Shown piece by piece: positions 8,454 through 15,443 of a DNA stretch of 64,000 nt. Source of the stretch: Actinoplanes nipponensis (GTDB taxonomy: Bacteria; Actinomycetota; Actinomycetes; Mycobacteriales; Micromonosporaceae); NCBI RefSeq assembly GCF_016862275.1, contig NZ_BOMQ01000036.1:62001-126000 (forward strand). Direction: 5' to 3'. Every line of letters begins with the position of its first letter. Position 1 is the stretch's first letter. Below the pieces are notes generated by a model that was not told where the DNA came from, did no database searches, and saw nothing but the letters and a program-made list of their open reading frames with translations. The translations under genes were made by a program, and so were the position numbers.

Positions 8454-8825
8454 TCAGGGCCGCAGCCGCGGTCGCTTCCGCAGCGGCGGGTGGGGCAGCC
8501 GGCCGGCCCGGACCAGCACCTGGCGGCGTGATCCTTCCCGGCCGGCCTGGTCGATCACCAGGCCTTCGACCTCGAGCCAGGTGTCGCCCTCGTACGGGAT
8601 CGGCCGGGTCCATTCGACCCGCTCGACCCGCAGCGTCAGCGGGCCGATGCCGTAGCAGTAGTCGGTCTCCGCGAAGACGTGCACCGGCCAGCGCGGGACG
8701 CTCAACTGGATGCGTCCGCTGCGGATGATCGGGGCGGCCAGGGCCCAGGCCTTGCGGCCGGGCGCCGTCCCGGTGCGCCGTCGGCGCGCGCAGTGGACGT
8801 GTTCAGTGACTCGCGTCGGGATCAC
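8454..8825 (-). CDS. Conserved-looking hypothetical protein, 123 aa
   Basis: No family recognised. The 123-residue product has a basic start (residues 1-26), then a stretch of alternating hydrophobic and charged residues that looks like a beta-rich domain (IQLSVPRWPVHVFAETDY; LTLRVERVEWTRP; WLEVEGLVIDQAG), and a very basic Pro/Arg tail. The GTG start at 8825 lies inside the end of the upstream gene (23-bp overlap), suggesting translational coupling. Third-position GC is high, as in a real actinomycete gene. The internal Trp/Tyr content argues against a shadow frame. Confidence 0.55.
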   Translation of the reverse strand: MIPTRVTEHVHCARRRRTGTAPGRKAWALAAPIIRSGRIQLSVPRWPVHVFAETDYCYGIGPLTLRVERVEWTRPIPYEGDTWLEVEGLVIDQAGREGSRRQVLVRAGRLPHPPLRKRPRLRP

Positions 8826-9054
8826 CGCCGTCGTTCGGGTGGGGCTCGGCCGGGGGGAACCTGTCGGGGCGGGTCAGGGGGTGGCGGACGCCGCCGAACC
8901 GGTGTGACACGGCGGTGGCTCGCGTGGAGGCCGCCTGCATGCCGCCGGTCAGCGGTTCGTCGCGGTAGACCATCGCGGGGTTGCCGCGCCGGGCTTCGGC
9001 GCCGTCGGTTTCGGACGGGTCCGGCTGCTGCGGGCCGGCGTTCGGGACCGTCAT
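8803..9054 (-). CDS. Small hypothetical protein (VYRD...AAS.RA family), 83 aa
   Basis: Unknown function. I chose the ATG at 9054 because GGGAGGAAAAAGC precedes it; a longer frame reaches 9108. The core VYRDEPLTGGMQAASTRATAV matches VYRDGWRAGVIEAASPRAV of the protein encoded at 10812-11138, so the two are paralogues flanking the XRE/DUF397 pair. The C-terminal half is Pro/Asp/Arg-rich and probably disordered. It is translationally coupled to the next gene by overlap. Confidence 0.6.
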   Translation of the reverse strand: MTVPNAGPQQPDPSETDGAEARRGNPAMVYRDEPLTGGMQAASTRATAVSHRFGGVRHPLTRPDRFPPAEPHPNDGGDPDASH

Positions 9055-9199
9055 GCTTTTTCCTCCCGCTCGGACGCCCCCGCGAGGGAGCTTCGCGTTG
9101 AGCGGCACCGCAGTCGCGGAGGCGTTTCCGCGACCGACCCGTCACTCAAAGATGTCACCCTCCGTGACCCACCTACGGTGGGGCTCGTGCGTTATCATG

Positions 9200-9240
9200 C
9201 TCACAATCATGTGAGAACGCAAGGCCAGATGCACGTGCAT
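9200..9240. promoter_or_regulatory. Two palindromes upstream of the DUF397 gene
   Basis: CTCACA-ATCA-TGTGAG (9200-9215) is a perfect 6-bp inverted repeat. ATGCACGTGCAT (9229-9240) is a perfect 12-bp palindrome. The latter sits in CCAGATGCACGTGCA (9225-9239), which recurs exactly in the promoter region of the neighbouring XRE gene (10611-10625). Confidence 0.55.
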
Positions 9241-9311
9241 TTGCACAGCAAGTAGCCGGCGTGACACACAGAGCCGGTCCCCGGACCGGTCAAACCGTTA
9301 GGGAGCAAGTA

Positions 9312-9548
9312 ATGACGCGCATTGTTAACGGCATGCCCGCCGGGCAGCTGGAGGGCGTGACCTGGCAAAAGAGCGGTCGGAGCAACCCCAGCGGCAACTG
9401 CGTCGAGTGCGCCGCACTCCCGGACGGCAGCGTCGCCATGCGGAACTCACGCGACCCGGAAGGAGCGGCTTTGATCTACACGCCGGCCGAGATCGAGGCG
9501 TTCCTCGGCGGCGTCCGCGACGGGGACTTCGACAACCTGCTCCGCTGA
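9312..9548 (+). CDS. DUF397 domain protein, partner of the XRE regulator
   Basis: A 78-residue member of the DUF397 family of actinomycete small proteins. The family core is visible as TWQKSGRSNPSGNCVECAALPDGSVAMRNSRDP in consecutive pieces (Trp-x-Lys-Ser, Asn-Cys-Val-Glu-Cys, and Arg-(N/D)-Ser-Arg-Asp-Pro), followed by the short IYTPAEIEAFLGG helix. Such proteins are typically encoded beside an XRE/DUF5753 regulator, as here (converging from 10489 down to 9599). They are thought to act with it, in some cases as a toxin-like partner; that role is inferred. The ATG at 9312 follows GGGAGCAAGTA. Two palindromes lie upstream. Confidence 0.88.
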   Translation: MTRIVNGMPAGQLEGVTWQKSGRSNPSGNCVECAALPDGSVAMRNSRDPEGAALIYTPAEIEAFLGGVRDGDFDNLLR

Positions 9549-9598
9549 GTCACCCCGCAGGGTGATTGACAGAGAGTGAAAGCGCCACGACCCAGGGG

Positions 9599-10489
9599 TC
9601 AGGACAGCCGGCCCACCTCGTGGAGCAGCTTGCCCAGGATCTCCTGGGTGTGGTTCGGCGGCTCGGCATCGATGCAGACGCGTTCCATCGCGATCGCGTA
9701 GTGGTCGACGTCGTCCCGCTTCTCCAGATAGATGGCGCTCGTGAGCTGCTCGACGTAGACCACGTCGGGCAGCTCCGGCTCCGGGAACCGCAGGATGGCG
9801 AACGGCCCGCCGGCCGCGGCGTGCCCGCCGGCGTGGAACGGGATGATCTGCAGCCGGACGTTCGGCTTCTTGGCCGCCTCGATCAGCGCCTCGATCTGCG
9901 CCCGCATGACCTCGGGGCCGCCGATGGGCCGGCGCAGCACGGCCTCGTCGATCACGGCCCACAGCTGGGGCGGCTCGATCCGGTCGAGGATCTGCTGGCG
10001 CTGGCGGCACAGCTCGACGCGGCGGTCGATCTCGTCGGCGGTCGCGCCCGCGTGGCCGAGCAGGATGACGGCCCGGGCGTACTCCGGCGTCTGCAGCAGG
10101 CCGGGAACGAACTGGATCTCGTACGTGCGGATCAGCGAGGCCGCGGCCTCCAGCCCCAGGTAGGACTGGAACCAGGGCGGCAGGATGTCTCCGTAGTGGT
10201 GCCACCAGCCGGGGTTGTTGGCCTGGCGGGCCAGCCCGAGCAGCGCCTCACGCTCGGCGTCGTTGGCGACGCCGTACATGCTGAGCAGGTCGGCGACGTC
10301 GCGCTCCTTGAAGCTGACGCGGCCGAGCTCCATCCGGCTGATCTTCGAGCCCGATGCCCGGATCTCGTAGCCCGCGTCTTCCCGGCTGATGCCCTTGCCC
10401 TCACGCAGCCGTCTCAGCTGGGCACCGAGCAGGATGCGCAGCACGGTGGGACCGCTGTTCGGCGGCTCCTCCTGCGTACCCGCGCTCAC
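9599..10489 (-). CDS. XRE-family regulator with DUF5753 C-terminal domain
   Basis: A 296-residue transcription regulator of the type abundant in Streptomyces and Actinoplanes (BldB/WhiJ-like systems). Residues ~15-70 form a lambda-repressor-like helix-turn-helix (LGAQLRRLREGKGISREDAG ... SKISRMELGR). From ~95 to the end is DUF5753, seen as GWWHHYGDILPPWFQSYLGL and YEIQFVPGLLQTPEYARAV. The GTG at 10489 is chosen because GGGAG precedes it at good spacing. The frame is open to 10828, but that extension is compositionally unlike the protein and runs over the promoter motif at 10611-10625. It converges on the DUF397 gene with a 50-bp gap. Confidence 0.88.
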   Translation of the reverse strand: MSAGTQEEPPNSGPTVLRILLGAQLRRLREGKGISREDAGYEIRASGSKISRMELGRVSFKERDVADLLSMYGVANDAEREALLGLARQANNPGWWHHYGDILPPWFQSYLGLEAAASLIRTYEIQFVPGLLQTPEYARAVILLGHAGATADEIDRRVELCRQRQQILDRIEPPQLWAVIDEAVLRRPIGGPEVMRAQIEALIEAAKKPNVRLQIIPFHAGGHAAAGGPFAILRFPEPELPDVVYVEQLTSAIYLEKRDDVDHYAIAMERVCIDAEPPNHTQEILGKLLHEVGRLS

Positions 10490-10610
10490 CGGACTCCCAT
10501 CGATCGTCCTTGGAGATGCAACTTGCAGCCCCTTCGCCCCAGAGCATCCTAAGGGTGTGATCGTTCGGCGAGAAACCGATCGATCGGTCACCCTTACGGG
10601 CGCGCACACG

Positions 10611-10625
10611 CCAGATGCACGTGCA
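10611..10625. promoter_or_regulatory. CCAGATGCACGTGCA motif upstream of the XRE gene
   Basis: Identical over 15 bp to the site at 9225-9239 upstream of the DUF397 gene, and built around the palindrome TGCACGTGCA. It lies 122 bp upstream of the chosen XRE start. A shared operator bound by the XRE protein itself is the simplest reading. Confidence 0.55.
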
Positions 10626-10811
10626 GACGGCCTTGCGGACGCACTTGATCCAGAGCATGATAGCTGACAGGCGGTTACTTGGCTGCTGACACAGCGTGTT
10701 GAAAAGTCTGTCCTCTTTGGGGAGTCGGACCGATCGAAATGCTGGTGACGACCGAGTCGAACGCCCCGGTGTCCGCCCGACGACCGAGTCCCGGAAACAG
10801 GAGGCTCTCGA

Positions 10812-11138
10812 ATGTCGACCCCGTCCATAGCCCCGCCCCAGCGCGACCCGGCCGATGTCGCACCGGCCGACAGCTACCACAAGGCTGACCCGGTCTGGGT
10901 CTACCGCGATGGCTGGCGGGCCGGCGTGATCGAGGCCGCCTCACCCCGGGCGGTCACGGTGACCTACCGTCCCGGATCCCACCGGGGCACCGGCGTGGAC
11001 ACCTTCACCGCCCCCTACGTGACCTCGCGAGCGGACGAGGACCCGGCGCTCGACCGGCGCAGCAGCGGACCGCTGATGACCCGGCGCCCCCGCATCGGCA
11101 CCGACGGCGCGGCCGCCATGGGTGGCCTGGCCTCGTGA
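10812..11138 (+). CDS. Small hypothetical protein (VYRD...AAS.RA family), 108 aa
   Basis: No named family. The ATG at 10812 follows GGAGGCTCTCGA, a strong ribosome binding site. The central part (DPVWVYRDGWRAGVIEAAS, then TVTYRPG) looks like a short beta-barrel. It is clearly related to the 83-aa protein on the other side of the XRE/DUF397 pair; this copy is longer and has an Arg-rich tail. Its stop overlaps the GTG start of the next gene (GTGA), so the two are co-translated. Confidence 0.65.
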   Translation: MSTPSIAPPQRDPADVAPADSYHKADPVWVYRDGWRAGVIEAASPRAVTVTYRPGSHRGTGVDTFTAPYVTSRADEDPALDRRSSGPLMTRRPRIGTDGAAAMGGLAS

Positions 11139-11335
11139 CCGGTGCTGTTCTCCTGGCCGCGGTGATAGGGCTGGTCAGCCTGCTCGCCGGGGTCGCCCTG
11201 GGCTGGTATCTGCGCCGGTCCAACGACTGGTGCGCGCACTGCGGCGACCAGCTGAGCTGCGACGGCTGCGGTAGCAAGGCCGCCTGGCCCAAGCGCCGGC
11301 CCGGGGCCGAGCTGAGCTTCCGGCCCGGGCCCTGA
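11135..11335 (+). CDS. Small membrane protein with a cysteine cluster, 66 aa
   Basis: One N-terminal transmembrane helix (residues ~4-26, LLAAVIGLVSLLAGVALGWYL) is followed by a short domain with two CxxC pairs (CAHCGDQLSCDGC, ~34-46) that could bind zinc. It starts at the GTG overlapping the upstream stop codon. Membrane topology suggests the cysteine knuckle faces the cytoplasm. Function unknown; it is probably co-expressed with the upstream small protein. Confidence 0.6.
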   Translation: MTGAVLLAAVIGLVSLLAGVALGWYLRRSNDWCAHCGDQLSCDGCGSKAAWPKRRPGAELSFRPGP

Positions 11336-11545
11336 TCAGACGGCCGCGGTGACCTCCACCTCGAGCACCGCTCCCGGCAGGAAGAGCCGGCTCACGTCGA
11401 CCGTCGTGCTCGCCGGCGGCGGCCCGGGGAAGATGCGGCGCCGCACGACCGCATAGCCGGCCGGCTGGGAAAGATCGGTTCAGGAAGGTCCGCACGTGCA
11501 GCACGTCGGCGAAGCCGGCGCCGTGCGCGGCCAGCAGCTCACGGC
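11336..11545 (-). pseudogene. ridA remnant (RidA/YjgF imine deaminase), 5'-deleted and frameshifted
   Basis: Read on the minus strand, 11336-11479 encodes TDLSQPAGYAVVRRRIF, then PGPPPASTTVDVSRLFLPGA, then VLEVEVTAAV-stop. That is the C-terminal half of a RidA protein, including the PPPASTTV signature. The preceding LLAAHGAGFADVLHVRTFL is in another frame. One extra base near 11480 (CTG-A-ACC-GAT) separates the two, and removing it restores the family pattern VRTFLTDLS. The N-terminal ~60 residues are missing: the fragment begins exactly at the stop codon of the dehydrogenase gene, a deletion junction. Confidence 0.8.
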
Positions 11546-12315
11546 TTCGCCTCCGGGACGATCGTGCCGAGGTCGGCGTCCTGATCGGGTGCCCCCCGCA
11601 ACACCTCGGCGGCGGCCCGCACCATGGGCGCCGCGACGTGGCTCAGCACCAGCTCGAGATCCTTGGCCGCCAGGGCGACAGGGAAGGCCGCGCCGGCGGC
11701 GGTCGCCCGGGTGACCGCACCGCCGAGCGCTCCCTGCCCCACCACCGACAGCGCCGTCTCGACATCCACGCCGACGGCGCGGGCGACGGCCACCGTGTCG
11801 GCGAGCGCAGCGAGCCCGGTGACCAGGGCCGTGTTGGCCACCAGCTTCAGCGCGGCGCCGCTGCCCAGCTCGCCGCAGCGGCGCACGGTGCCCAGCGCCT
11901 CCAGCACCGGCAGCGCCCGCGTCACGTCGCCGCCGGCCAGCACGGTCAGCCGGCCCGACTCCGCGGCCGCGACGCTACCCAGGACGGGCGCGTCCACCAG
12001 CGTCACCCCATCGGGCACCGTCAGCCCGCGGACCGCCGCCGGCCCGATGGTCGACATCTCGACCAGGACGCTGCCGGGACGCGGAGCCGCAGCGGCCAGC
12101 ACCGCGCGGACCGCCTCGGTGTCCGTGAGCATCGTGATGACCACCTCGGCATCCGGTACGGCCGGCGTCGGCGCGGCGCGGGCGCCGGCCGCCACGAGCG
12201 GCGCCGTCTTGGCGGCCGTACGGTTCCAGACGGTCACCTGATGTCCGGTGGCGAGCAGGCGGCGCGTGATGGCCGCGCCCATCCGGCCGGTGCCGAGAAC
12301 GGCGATCGATGTCAT
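11539..12315 (-). CDS. NAD(P)-dependent 3-hydroxyisobutyrate dehydrogenase/imine reductase family protein
   Basis: A 258-residue beta-hydroxyacid dehydrogenase-type oxidoreductase. The N-terminal Rossmann motif IAVLGTGRMGAAITRRLL (residues ~4-21) and the following DxEVVITMLTD strand bind NAD(P)H. Near 160-170 the GSGAALKLVANTALVTG segment carries the lysine and asparagine of the family active site (GxxxxxKxxxN). The start is the ATG at 12315 (MTSIAVLG); the longer frame from 12381 would cross the LysR operator. It diverges from a LysR regulator, its probable controller. The C-terminus is slightly short, and its stop is the deletion point into the ridA remnant. Substrate not predictable. Confidence 0.82.
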   Translation of the reverse strand: MTSIAVLGTGRMGAAITRRLLATGHQVTVWNRTAAKTAPLVAAGARAAPTPAVPDAEVVITMLTDTEAVRAVLAAAAPRPGSVLVEMSTIGPAAVRGLTVPDGVTLVDAPVLGSVAAAESGRLTVLAGGDVTRALPVLEALGTVRRCGELGSGAALKLVANTALVTGLAALADTVAVARAVGVDVETALSVVGQGALGGAVTRATAAGAAFPVALAAKDLELVLSHVAAPMVRAAAEVLRGAPDQDADLGTIVPEAKP

Positions 12316-12368
12316 GCCGACGACGCTAACCAGCCCCCAGCCATGCCACCAACGACTGTTCCGCATCA

Positions 12369-12393
12369 CTGCCATGCCCATCTAGCATGGCAG
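12369..12393. promoter_or_regulatory. LysR-type operator between the divergent genes
   Basis: A perfect 9-bp inverted repeat, CTGCCATGC (12369-12377) and GCATGGCAG (12385-12393), with a 7-bp spacer ends 1 bp before the GTG start of the lysR gene. It contains the T-N11-A core expected of LTTR boxes. Confidence 0.7.
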
Positions 12394-12394
12394 C

Positions 12395-13321
12395 GTGCAG
12401 ACCCAGAGCCTCGAGGTATTCGTGGCGGTCGCCCGCGGCACGTCGTTCACCCGGGCCGCGCGCTCGCTGGGCTACACCCAGTCGGCCGTCTCCCGGCAGA
12501 TCGCCGTCCTGGAGAAGGACCTCGGCGCCGCCCTCTTCGACCGGCTGTCGCGCGGTGTCGAGCTGACCGCGCAGGGCCGCGCGCTGCTGCCGCACGCCGA
12601 GGCGATGCTCGACCGGTGGCACTCGGCGCAGCGGGACATCGGCGCGCTGCGCGACCTCGGCGGCGGGCGGCTGCGGGTGGGCGCCTTTCCCACGGCGGTC
12701 GCTGCGCTGGTGCCGCGGGCCCTGGCCGCTTTCCGCTCGGCGTACCCGCAAGCGGAACTGTCCCTGGTGGAGGGCCTGACCCCGGCCCTGCTGGACCGGC
12801 TCGCCGCGGGCGAGGCCGACCTCGCCGTGGTCAGCGCCCCGCCGGACCGGCCGCTGGACGCGGCCCGCTTCGAGCTGCACCACCTGCTCGACGAGCGGCT
12901 GCTGGTCGCCGTCCCGCCCGGGCACCCGCTGGCCGGCCGGCCCACCGTGCGGCTCGCCGACCTGGCCGGCGACCCGTTCATCGCCGGCTCCGCGACCGCC
13001 GAGGAGACCCTGCTGCGGGCCACGCTGCCGAGCGGGTTCCGGCCCCGGATCGACATCGTGGCCGCCGAGTGGACGGGCAAGCTGGGCTGCGTCGCCGCCG
13101 GGCTCGGGGTCGCGCTGGTCCCGGCCCTCGCGGTCCGCGCCACCCCGGCCGACGTGGTGCTGCTCCGGTTGCATCCGGACGACGCCTCGGTGCGCCGGGT
13201 GTTCGCCGCCACCGCCCGGCGTCCGGCGCCCGGCGTCGTCCACATGCTCGCGTTGCTGCGCGGGATTGCCGCGACCCTGCAGGGGCAGGAGGAGGCGGGG
13301 ACGGGGAGGGTGGGCGCGTGA
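12395..13321 (+). CDS. LysR-family transcription regulator
   Basis: A 308-residue LTTR. The winged helix-turn-helix is at residues 3-62 (LEVFVAVARGTSFTRAARSL, then GYTQSAVSRQIAVLEKDLG). A linker helix follows, and then a periplasmic-binding-protein-like effector domain from ~90, ending in the GLGVALVPALAV pocket strand. The GTG at 12395 lies directly against the inverted repeat that probably serves as its own operator, so there is little room for a ribosome binding site and translation may be leaderless. It is divergent from the dehydrogenase gene and overlaps the next gene (GTGA). Confidence 0.9.
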   Translation: MQTQSLEVFVAVARGTSFTRAARSLGYTQSAVSRQIAVLEKDLGAALFDRLSRGVELTAQGRALLPHAEAMLDRWHSAQRDIGALRDLGGGRLRVGAFPTAVAALVPRALAAFRSAYPQAELSLVEGLTPALLDRLAAGEADLAVVSAPPDRPLDAARFELHHLLDERLLVAVPPGHPLAGRPTVRLADLAGDPFIAGSATAEETLLRATLPSGFRPRIDIVAAEWTGKLGCVAAGLGVALVPALAVRATPADVVLLRLHPDDASVRRVFAATARRPAPGVVHMLALLRGIAATLQGQEEAGTGRVGA

Positions 13322-13770
13322 GCACGTTCATGCTGATCTGGGACGCCAGCGAAGCCGGTTATCCACCGGCCAACCTCGCCGCGGACATCGCCGCCACGGC
13401 CGCCGGCGGGCTGGTCCGGGGCCGGTGGAGCTTCGGCTCGCGACGCGGCGGCACGGCGCCCGGCGACCGGGTCTTCCTGCTGCGCCAGCGCCGCGACCGC
13501 GGCATCGTCGCGAGCGGCACCCTGGCCGACGGGGAGATCTTCGCCGCCGCGCACTGGCAGGGCCATCCGGCGAAGCGGACGTACTACGCCGACGTGCTGT
13601 GGGAGCGGGTGGTCGCGGTGGCCGACCGGCTGCCGTTCGAGGAGTTGGCGCACCAGGTTCCCGGGCACGACTGGCGCCACATCTACGGCTCCGGCCAGCG
13701 GGTGCACCCGCCGGCGGACGTCGCCCTGGAGCGCCGCTGGGCCGGGCACCTCGCCGGTCTGCGCCCGTGA
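13318..13770 (+). CDS. EVE/PUA-like domain protein, 150 aa
   Basis: Starts with the GTG of a GTGA overlap with the lysR stop. The 150 residues resemble the EVE/PUA-like modules that precede HNH nucleases in actinobacteria: FMLIWDASEAGYPPA at the start, DRVFLLRQRRDRGIVASG in the middle, then WQGHPAKRTYYADVLWERVV, and an aromatic-rich GHDWRHIYGSG near the end. Such domains read modified bases. No nuclease domain is attached, so this may be a stand-alone reader or the relic of a longer protein. Family placement is moderately sure; function is not known. Confidence 0.6.
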   Translation: MSTFMLIWDASEAGYPPANLAADIAATAAGGLVRGRWSFGSRRGGTAPGDRVFLLRQRRDRGIVASGTLADGEIFAAAHWQGHPAKRTYYADVLWERVVAVADRLPFEELAHQVPGHDWRHIYGSGQRVHPPADVALERRWAGHLAGLRP

Positions 13771-13825
13771 TCCGGCCTCTCGGACGACCGGGGCGCAGCC
13801 GCGGCGATGTTACGTTTGGCCGGTG

Positions 13826-14173
13826 ATGACAGCGCCGGAACACATGCCGGTCGATGCCGGGCAGTGCGCCCGCGGCGACGCGGCGCTGGCGCGGGCGTTC
13901 CAGTTCCTCGGTAAGCGCTGGAACGCCGCCGTGCTCGGCAGCCTCTCCGCGGGCCCGGCCGGCTTCCGCGAGCTGTCGCGCAGCATCGAGGGGATCAGCG
14001 ACTCGGTGCTGTCCAACCGGCTGGTCTCGCTGGCCGAGACGGGGCTGATCAGCCGTACGGTCGACGCCGGGCCCCCGGTGACCGTGGCGTACGCGCTGAC
14101 CGACCGCGGCCGCGCGCTGATGCCGGCGCTCGAGCAGATCTCCCGCTGGGCCGACGAGCACCTGCCCTGCTGA
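13826..14173 (+). CDS. HxlR-family (winged-helix) transcription regulator
   Basis: A 115-residue member of the HxlR/DUF24 group. It has the conserved N-terminal Cys (CARGDAALARAFQFLGKRW, residues ~13-31; Cys at ~13), which in several relatives is a redox or aldehyde sensor. The HTH follows (FRELSRSIEGISDSVLSNRL), then the wing (VAYALTDRGRAL). The start could also be the GTG three bases earlier. The gene precedes a nitroreductase-family gene by 67 bp, with an inverted repeat between, so control of that enzyme is likely. HxlR proteins often regulate such flavoenzymes. Confidence 0.88.
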   Translation: MTAPEHMPVDAGQCARGDAALARAFQFLGKRWNAAVLGSLSAGPAGFRELSRSIEGISDSVLSNRLVSLAETGLISRTVDAGPPVTVAYALTDRGRALMPALEQISRWADEHLPC

Positions 14174-14184
14174 GGATCCACCCT

Positions 14185-14217
14185 GTTGCGAAGCTCACTT
14201 CCCATCCACTTTGCAAC
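14185..14217. promoter_or_regulatory. Candidate HxlR operator
   Basis: GTTGCGAAG (14185-14193) and CTTTGCAAC (14209-14217) form an 8-of-9 inverted repeat with a 15-bp spacer, 24 bp upstream of the nitroreductase start. Confidence 0.45.
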
Positions 14218-14240
14218 TCGAAGCCGCTAGCGTTTTAGAA

Positions 14241-14864
14241 GTGAATACTGAAGCAGAAGCCAGCGTCACCCGCCTGCCCCGCCTCGACGAGGCCGGGCGG
14301 GCGCTGTTGTTCACCGAGGCCCGCACCGCGAACACCTTCGCCGCCACGCCGGTGACCGATGCGGAGCTCAGCGCCGTCTGGGAGCTGGCCAAGTGGCCGC
14401 CGACGGCCGCCAACACCCAGCCGCTGCGGGTGCTCTACGTGCGGACGCCCGAGGCCAAGGAGCGGCTGGTCTCGTTCATGAACGAGGGCAACCGGGCCAA
14501 GACCGCCGCCGCCCCGGTCACCGCCGTCCTCGCCGTCGACACCGACTTCCACGAGCACGTGCCGGAGATCTTCCCGATCAACCCGGCGCTGCGGGACGTC
14601 CTGGCGGACGCGCCGCAGATGCGCGACGGGATGGGCCGGTTCAGCGCCGGGCTGCAGATCGGCTACTTCCTGCTCGCGGTACGGGCGGAAGGCCTGGTCG
14701 CGGGTCCGATGGCGGGCTTCGACGGCGAGGCGATCGACAAGGAGTTCTTCCCCGACGGCCGGTTCAAGTCGCTGCTCGTGGTCAACATCGGCCACCCGGG
14801 CGAGAATCCCTGGTTCCCCCGCCTGCCCCGGCTCTCGCACGACGACACGGTCGTCTGGGCCTGA
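14241..14864 (+). CDS. Nitroreductase-family flavoprotein (RutE/malonic semialdehyde reductase-like)
   Basis: About 207 residues, predicted FMN-dependent and NAD(P)H-using. Family marks are the N-terminal EARTANTFAATPVTDAEL, then WPPTAANTQPLRVLYV (Asn/Gln of the FMN site), the middle NPALRDVLADAPQMRDG, and the C-terminal LVVNIGHPGENPWFPRLPRL typical of the RutE subgroup that reduces malonic semialdehyde or related enals. The GTG at 14241 gives the family length; an in-frame TTG lies at 14211 inside the putative operator. No pyrimidine-degradation (rut) genes are nearby, so a detoxifying role under the adjacent HxlR regulator is more plausible. Confidence 0.85.
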   Translation: MNTEAEASVTRLPRLDEAGRALLFTEARTANTFAATPVTDAELSAVWELAKWPPTAANTQPLRVLYVRTPEAKERLVSFMNEGNRAKTAAAPVTAVLAVDTDFHEHVPEIFPINPALRDVLADAPQMRDGMGRFSAGLQIGYFLLAVRAEGLVAGPMAGFDGEAIDKEFFPDGRFKSLLVVNIGHPGENPWFPRLPRLSHDDTVVWA

Positions 14865-14929
14865 GGTGTTTCGGCCTCCGCTCGGCGGGTAGCTGAGACC
14901 GTCGGCTCCCCGCGGCGGAGGTGGTCAGG

Positions 14930-15223
14930 GTGCGCGATCCCGCATTCGAGGCAATCGTGGCGCGGCTGTGCGCCGACGACCCGGAGTTCGCCCGCCGGAT
15001 GAGCGAGCCGGGCGGACCACCCTCGAAGAAGCGGATGGTCCTCGCGGTTCTGCTGTGGACGATCGCGCCGGTGTGCGTGTTCCTCGGCGGCGCGACCGGT
15101 GTGCTGATGGCCGTCGTCGCCGTGGCGTACGCCGCGTACCTCAGGTGGTCCGGTTCGTTGTTCGTCGCGGCCGGGTCACGCACGACCCTGCCGCGACGCC
15201 GCCGGCCGGGCGCCTCACTCTGA
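14930..15223 (+). CDS. DUF3040 family membrane protein, 97 aa
   Basis: A small actinobacterial membrane protein. The N-terminal DPAFEAIVARLCADDPEFAR helix is the DUF3040 signature. Two predicted transmembrane helices follow (~37-55 and ~57-73, split by a Gly-rich turn), then a very basic tail. The GTG at 14930 is preferred over the GTG at 14921 because GGAGG at 14917-14921 then has 8-nt spacing. Role unknown. Confidence 0.75.
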   Translation: MRDPAFEAIVARLCADDPEFARRMSEPGGPPSKKRMVLAVLLWTIAPVCVFLGGATGVLMAVVAVAYAAYLRWSGSLFVAAGSRTTLPRRRRPGASL

Positions 15224-15243
15224 CCCGACCTGGAGGCACCGCG

Positions 15244-15429
15244 ATGACCGACCCCGGCACCGACCGCGAGGACCTGCGCCCGGACACCCGCGAGGAAGCG
15301 GCCGAGATCGTCACCAGCAATCCCGCCCTGAACACCGCGACGGACACCGCAACGCCGGACGACGACGCCGCGACGGACGACGACGCCCGCACGCCGGACT
15401 CGGCCACGGCCGGCGAGACCCGCGACTGA
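15244..15429 (+). CDS. Small acidic Asp/Thr/Ala-rich protein, 61 aa
   Basis: The ATG at 15244 follows GGAGGCACCGCG, a strong ribosome binding site. It lies 20 bp after the DUF3040 gene, so it is probably in the same operon. The sequence is strongly acidic and low-complexity after residue 30, with an ordered-looking EEAAEIVTSNPALN segment before it. No family recognised; it is likely disordered. Confidence 0.55.
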   Translation: MTDPGTDREDLRPDTREEAAEIVTSNPALNTATDTATPDDDAATDDDARTPDSATAGETRD

Positions 15430-15443
15430 ACCGCGGGCCGGCC

